From: Clostridia bacterium
Lineage (GTDB): Bacteria > Bacillota > Clostridia > Christensenellales > Aristaeellaceae
Assembly (NCBI GenBank): GCA_017460585.1
Contig: JAFUAR010000045.1
Location: 1-33,429, forward strand
Direction: 5' to 3'
DNA length: 33,429 nt
Position 1 is the stretch's first letter. Each line of letters begins with the position of its first letter. The notes beneath the pieces were generated by a model. The model worked only from the letters and a program-made list of their open reading frames with translations. It was not told the DNA's origin and searched no databases. Shown in pieces: positions 30,013 through 33,429 of the stretch. A program made the position numbers and the translations under genes.

Positions 30013-32085
30013 GTGGTAGAAGGCGGCGACCAGCCGTATTTCACGATCGACAAAACGGACCTCCAGTTTATGGAACGCTTCCACCTGCAGGCGCATTATC
30101 CGAACGCCGAGGCGATCAAAATTGTTCATATGGATAATATGGACGACCAGTGGGGCTATTGGGACGGCGCGTACGCATGGAACGACGGATATTGGGAGTG
30201 GTTCGAGGATCAAACTTGGGGCACGCCCACGCTGGACGCCTATGCGATGGTCAACGGGGAATGGGTCAAGTTCGGTTCGGTTACGCTGAACGTTGCCGCG
30301 CCCATTCAGCTGGAAGCGCCTGTGTTGACGGCGGACAGTGTGGTGCGGCATGGAGACGATTTGATCGTCACTCTCTCGAAGGTGGAGTTCGGCGCAGATT
30401 ATTTCCTCAGCCTGCATGAACCGAACCAGAACGAGAACGCATATGAGGAATCGAAGCAGATCGGAGACGCCGAGAACGTGACCTTTACCATACCGACCGG
30501 CAACCTGAAGGAGAACCAGCGCTACTGGATCGACTGCTTCGTTGCGCCGGAGGCGCAGGGTTACACGCCTTCCGAGGGCGTGAAAAAGTGCGTGCTCATA
30601 TCGACCGGCGTGGATGGCAACATTACCATAACGGCGAGCAATACCACGCCTCTCCTGAACGAGAACTTCGATGTAACGGTGAGCGCGCCAAAGGCGAACG
30701 CCATCGCCATTTACTATGGCGACCAGACCCAATTCTTTGAAAATACCGACTATGTAGAGACCTCTTTTAACGACGCGCAAGAAGTGGAATCGCTGCTCTA
30801 CGCCTGCGCCTATTACGGTACAGAGTACGATTGGGAGCACATGGACGGCGAAGTTTGGGATAACTTCATCTGGGAGAACGTGAACTGGTCGAATCCCAGC
30901 GATAGCATTGTGATTCGAGTGACCGGTAACGGTTTCGCGCCGGAGAGCGATTTCAGCATTCCTTCGCAGATTATGCGCGGACAGATCCTCAAGGTCAGCA
31001 ACATTGATCTCGGCAGCGGTGCCGATGCCTGCGCCGCGAACATTAGCCGCGATGGAGACGAAGATTGGGCGTACGACGAGTGGTTCAACTGCAGCGAAGA
31101 CGGCTCCATCTACCTGCCCACGGGCGCTGCGAACGTCGGAACAAATGCTCTGGCGCTCGACAGCTGGGGCGTTGGACTCAAGGGAACGAGAACGTGTAAG
31201 TCCTTCGAGGTTGTGGAAAGCAGCGATATTCTGCTGGATGTACAGCCGAGGGAGATCAACGCCAAAGAGAATTTCATGATTTCGGCGGTCGCACCGGGCT
31301 GTGAGAGCATCCGAGTGATCATACCGAACGGCGTGGGAGAAGAAGACTGGATCGACGGCGATTGGGAAGACAGCGACAACTACTACGGCGCGCGCGGCGA
31401 ATGGCTGAGCGCGGGTCAGTACACGATCTATGCCGAGGCGACCTACCCCAATGGAAGCAAGCGCACCACCGCGCCCATCACCATTACCGTGCGCTCTCTG
31501 GGTCAGCTGGAAACGCCCGCGTTGAGCCTACGGCGCACGCAGTATGTGGGCGATACGCTTTCTGTCTATATCGTGGGCGAGGAGCGCGCCGACGCCGTGT
31601 GGATGCAGATTGAGGATACCGAAGGCAACGTACTCTACTGGATGGAAGCGGACGGAAACGACGTCATCATTACCACGGAGGACTGGTCGTTCTTTGAAAC
31701 GGGCGAGTATGTGGTAGTCGCGGGCGCGTTTGAAGGGCAGGGCGCATACGACAGGAGCGAAGCGAACTCCGTGCGCATACGCGTGGTGGATCCCCAAAAT
31801 CTGAGTACGCTGAGGCTGCCGAACGGACTTGCTGAGATCGACGACGAGGCGTTTGAGAATACCGACGTGCAGCTTGTCCAGATTCCGAGCGGAACAACGC
31901 ACATCGGAAGCCGCGCATTTGCCAATTGTGAGAATCTGGCGGTCGTGGAGATTCCCAGCAGCGTGACTGATATTGCCGACGATGCGTTCGCAGGCAGCGA
32001 CTATGTCAACATTCGCTGCAGCGAGGGATCGTACGCGGAGCGCTACGGCTACGAGCACAATATCGGCATGGAATGGACGGAATAA
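30013..32085 (+). CDS. Secreted repeat protein, C-terminal fragment with BspA-type LRR tail
   Basis: The 690-residue frame is the direct in-frame continuation of the previous fragment after the TGA at 29983-29985; GTG 30013 has no convincing ribosome site, so independent translation is unlikely. It carries units A6/B6 (about 30.04-30.6 kb), A7/B7 (30.6-31.2 kb) and A8/B8 (31.2-31.8 kb), then LRR_5 repeats typical of BspA-like proteins: STLRLPNGLAEIDDEAF, VQIPSGTTHIGSRAFANC, VVEIPSSVTDIADDAFAGS. It ends YERYGYEHN-like (YAERYGYEHNIG), a common end of such repeats. No wall anchor follows. Confidence 0.65.
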   Translation: MVEGGDQPYFTIDKTDLQFMERFHLQAHYPNAEAIKIVHMDNMDDQWGYWDGAYAWNDGYWEWFEDQTWGTPTLDAYAMVNGEWVKFGSVTLNVAAPIQLEAPVLTADSVVRHGDDLIVTLSKVEFGADYFLSLHEPNQNENAYEESKQIGDAENVTFTIPTGNLKENQRYWIDCFVAPEAQGYTPSEGVKKCVLISTGVDGNITITASNTTPLLNENFDVTVSAPKANAIAIYYGDQTQFFENTDYVETSFNDAQEVESLLYACAYYGTEYDWEHMDGEVWDNFIWENVNWSNPSDSIVIRVTGNGFAPESDFSIPSQIMRGQILKVSNIDLGSGADACAANISRDGDEDWAYDEWFNCSEDGSIYLPTGAANVGTNALALDSWGVGLKGTRTCKSFEVVESSDILLDVQPREINAKENFMISAVAPGCESIRVIIPNGVGEEDWIDGDWEDSDNYYGARGEWLSAGQYTIYAEATYPNGSKRTTAPITITVRSLGQLETPALSLRRTQYVGDTLSVYIVGEERADAVWMQIEDTEGNVLYWMEADGNDVIITTEDWSFFETGEYVVVAGAFEGQGAYDRSEANSVRIRVVDPQNLSTLRLPNGLAEIDDEAFENTDVQLVQIPSGTTHIGSRAFANCENLAVVEIPSSVTDIADDAFAGSDYVNIRCSEGSYAERYGYEHNIGMEWTE

Positions 32086-32176
32086 GGTACCAATCGAATC
32101 GATATCCCGCTCCGAAGTTCTTTCGGCGCGGAGGTTGAGATATATGGGATGCAATAAGGAAACGGAGGGCAAACGA

Positions 32177-33429
32177 ATGCGTAAATGGTTAAGCGTACTG
32201 CTGGCGATAGTGCTGCTGATCACCAGTACGGCGATTCTCGGTATCGCCGAGGAACCGCAGGAGGAATGGTTGGAAGAAGCCGAAGCGGCGATTATTGAAG
32301 AGATCGAAGCGCCGGCTGAGGCGGAAGAAGTGGAAGAAGAACCGACCGAAGAATTTGTTGAGGAACCCGCAGAGGAAATTCCGGAGGAGCTGGAGGTCGA
32401 GGTTCCGCAGGAAACCGTGGAAGCCCCCGCGGAATTCAAAAGCGGCTATGTGTTCGTACCGAAGGGCACCGTCGCTTACGATGAAGCGGATGCAGCGACC
32501 GCAATCGGCACATTCAGCGAGGATTCGTTCGGATACGCGCTGGCAACGGACGAGGCGGATTGGCTGTTCGTAGCGTTCGATACCGAGGAAGCGCTCGCGG
32601 CGGGCGACGCGGTGTACTTCGCCTATGTAATCGCGGACGAAGTGGAAGAGCTTACCGCCGAGGAGAGCGAAGAACTGCTCGCCGAATTGGATGTGGATGC
32701 GCGCAGCTACCGCAAAAATCCTCTGCCGGTCGCGGCATTTGCAGCGAACGAGAAGAGCGAACAGCCGAAAGAGACGGAGCGAGTGTCTCGCGCCGCGGCG
32801 ATTACCATCACCAAACAGCCCGCGGACATGACCGTGGCGGCAAAGGCGACCGCGCTCATCAGCGTGACCGCGACGGGCAGCGGGTTGACCTACCAATGGC
32901 AGACGAAGCTGACGCCCACCAGCAGCTGGGCGAATACCGGCTTGGACGGCGCGTCTACCGCCACGCTGAACATCGCCTCTACGCCTGCCACCTTCGATGG
33001 ACGCCAGTACCGTTGCGTGATAAAGGATAACGCGGGCAACAGCGTAACGTCAAATGCCATGACATTGACGGTGTCTACTTTGAGCATTACGAAACAGCCG
33101 GAGGATATAAAGGTATCTGCTGGAACGAACGTATCGATCAAGGTAGTAGCGGAAGGCAACGGACTAACCTATCAGTGGCAGACGAAGCTGACGCCGAAGC
33201 ATGATTGGGCGGATACTGGTCTAACAGGCGCAAAGACGGATACGCTGACGTTTGCGGCACTGGCGAGCTTCGATGGACGTCAGTATCGCTGCGTTGTTAA
33301 AGATAATAGCAGTAACAGCATAGCCTCGAATGCGATGACGCTGACGGTGTCTACTTTGAGCATCACGAAACAGCCGGATGATATAAAAGTATCCGCCGGA
33401 ACGAACGTATCGATCAAGGTGGCGGCGGA
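32177..33429 (+). CDS. Secreted acidic protein with tandem Ig-like domains, partial at window end
   Basis: ATG 32177 with GGAGGG 7 nt upstream opens a frame that runs off the window (417 codons visible). Residues 1-24 are a signal peptide (MRKWLSVLLAIVLLITSTAI, then LGIA). Residues about 25-95 are extremely acidic, mostly Glu/Ala/Pro (EEVEEEPTEEFVEEPAEE), a likely extended spacer. Residues about 96-205 form an uncharacterised globular part (SGYVFVPKGTVAYDEADAA). From residue about 209 come tandem Ig-like domains of 92-93 residues: SITKQPxDxxVxAGTNVSI, then GLTYQWQTKLTP, DGRQYRCVxKDN and SNAMTLTVST. These are frequent in large Clostridia surface proteins with BspA repeats. It follows the giant repeat gene by 91 nt and may be co-transcribed. 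Confidence 0.85.
   Translation, partial: MRKWLSVLLAIVLLITSTAILGIAEEPQEEWLEEAEAAIIEEIEAPAEAEEVEEEPTEEFVEEPAEEIPEELEVEVPQETVEAPAEFKSGYVFVPKGTVAYDEADAATAIGTFSEDSFGYALATDEADWLFVAFDTEEALAAGDAVYFAYVIADEVEELTAEESEELLAELDVDARSYRKNPLPVAAFAANEKSEQPKETERVSRAAAITITKQPADMTVAAKATALISVTATGSGLTYQWQTKLTPTSSWANTGLDGASTATLNIASTPATFDGRQYRCVIKDNAGNSVTSNAMTLTVSTLSITKQPEDIKVSAGTNVSIKVVAEGNGLTYQWQTKLTPKHDWADTGLTGAKTDTLTFAALASFDGRQYRCVVKDNSSNSIASNAMTLTVSTLSITKQPDDIKVSAGTNVSIKVAA
32801..33429 (+). repeat. Tandem 276-279-bp coding repeats (Ig-like domains)
   Basis: The marker AAACAGCC recurs at 32813, 33092 and 33368, periods of 279 and 276 bp. Units 2 and 3 are nearly identical at DNA level over their first 80 bases, while unit 1 is more diverged, pointing to recent duplication or gene conversion between neighbouring units. 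Confidence 0.85.

Larger units (their letters stand above)
26876..32085 (+). pseudogene. Giant secreted repeat protein gene, disrupted by a G9 frameshift and an in-frame TGA
   Basis: An ideal start (GGAAGGAG, 7-8 nt, ATG 26876) begins MTRKFIRG, but nine Gs (26895-26903) put the ribosome out of frame and into a TAA. With one more or two fewer Gs the frame would read on as a signal peptide (GIALILLALLFCLSGALAEG) directly into the long frame seen from 27049. That frame is stopped by TGA at 29983-29985 and then continues in the same frame to TAA at 32085. Restored, the product would be about 1,735 residues: signal peptide, about eight alternating two-domain units of about 200 residues, and a BspA-type leucine-rich tail (31.8-32.08 kb). 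Either the gene is decaying, or it is phase-variable with one nonsense mutation, or the read has errors. The two pieces are also listed separately. Confidence 0.75.

Noticed and set aside
1-33429. tRNA, rRNA, insertion sequences, integrases or attachment sites
   Set aside because: No tRNA-like cloverleaf, transposase or integrase motif, or terminal inverted repeat pair was seen, although the AT-rich core looks exchanged; recombination in flanks would explain it without a mobile element.

Overview
The window reads as chromosomal DNA of a Gram-positive anaerobe, most likely a gut Clostridia-class Firmicute. The basis is strong purine-rich Shine-Dalgarno sites before most genes, a LoaP-type NusG paralogue, a Firmicutes-type MurG, FrhB-like/pyruvyltransferase genes of the kind found in gut anaerobe capsule loci, and BspA/Ig-like repetitive secreted proteins at both ends. 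Genus cannot be resolved from the sequence alone.

Left part (1-3.6 kb): the tail of an Ig-like (Big_2) surface protein, a convergent terminator, murG (minus), a 220-nt intergenic array of six or more distinct perfect hairpins, an MFS transporter (minus) and a divergently transcribed HAD-family phosphatase.

Middle part (3.7-26.8 kb): one long plus-strand exopolysaccharide/capsule operon. It begins with a good promoter (3690-3718), a structured leader RNA and loaP, a processive antiterminator of the kind that serves long operons. Next come a secreted peptidoglycan-binding protein and a PglF/PglE/PglC-like set that would make a UDP-4-amino-4,6-dideoxy sugar and load it on lipid carrier. A three-gene module follows (PLP aminotransferase, D-2-hydroxyacid dehydrogenase, ATP-grasp ligase) that I infer may make and attach an acyl or amino-acid decoration, then a hexapeptide acyltransferase. 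A strain-specific-looking core has four glycosyltransferase-like proteins, a Wzy-type polymerase, a pyruvyltransferase, UDP-galactopyranose mutase, a two-[4Fe-4S] FrhB-like protein and a Wzx-type flippase. The operon closes with rfbA-rfbB-rfbD-rfbC (dTDP-L-rhamnose) and a GC-rich terminator. Genes are separated by about 0-35 nt apart from gaps before the PG-binding gene and the polymerase gene. The core (about 14.3-23.2 kb) is visibly AT-richer than its flanks, suggesting cassette exchange.

Right part (26.9-33.4 kb): a very large secreted protein gene built of about eight two-domain repeat units plus a BspA-type leucine-rich tail. It is broken twice as read: by a G9 tract inside the signal-peptide codons (out of frame by one base) and by an in-frame TGA. 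After it comes a second secreted protein, open at the window edge, with an acidic N-terminal region and near-identical 92-93-residue Ig-like repeats.

Most worth checking: the hairpin array, the loaP leader (partial resemblance to c-di-GMP-I riboswitch elements), the aminotransferase/dehydrogenase/ATP-grasp module, and possible slippage control (G9, G7 and T9 tracts) of surface and polysaccharide genes.
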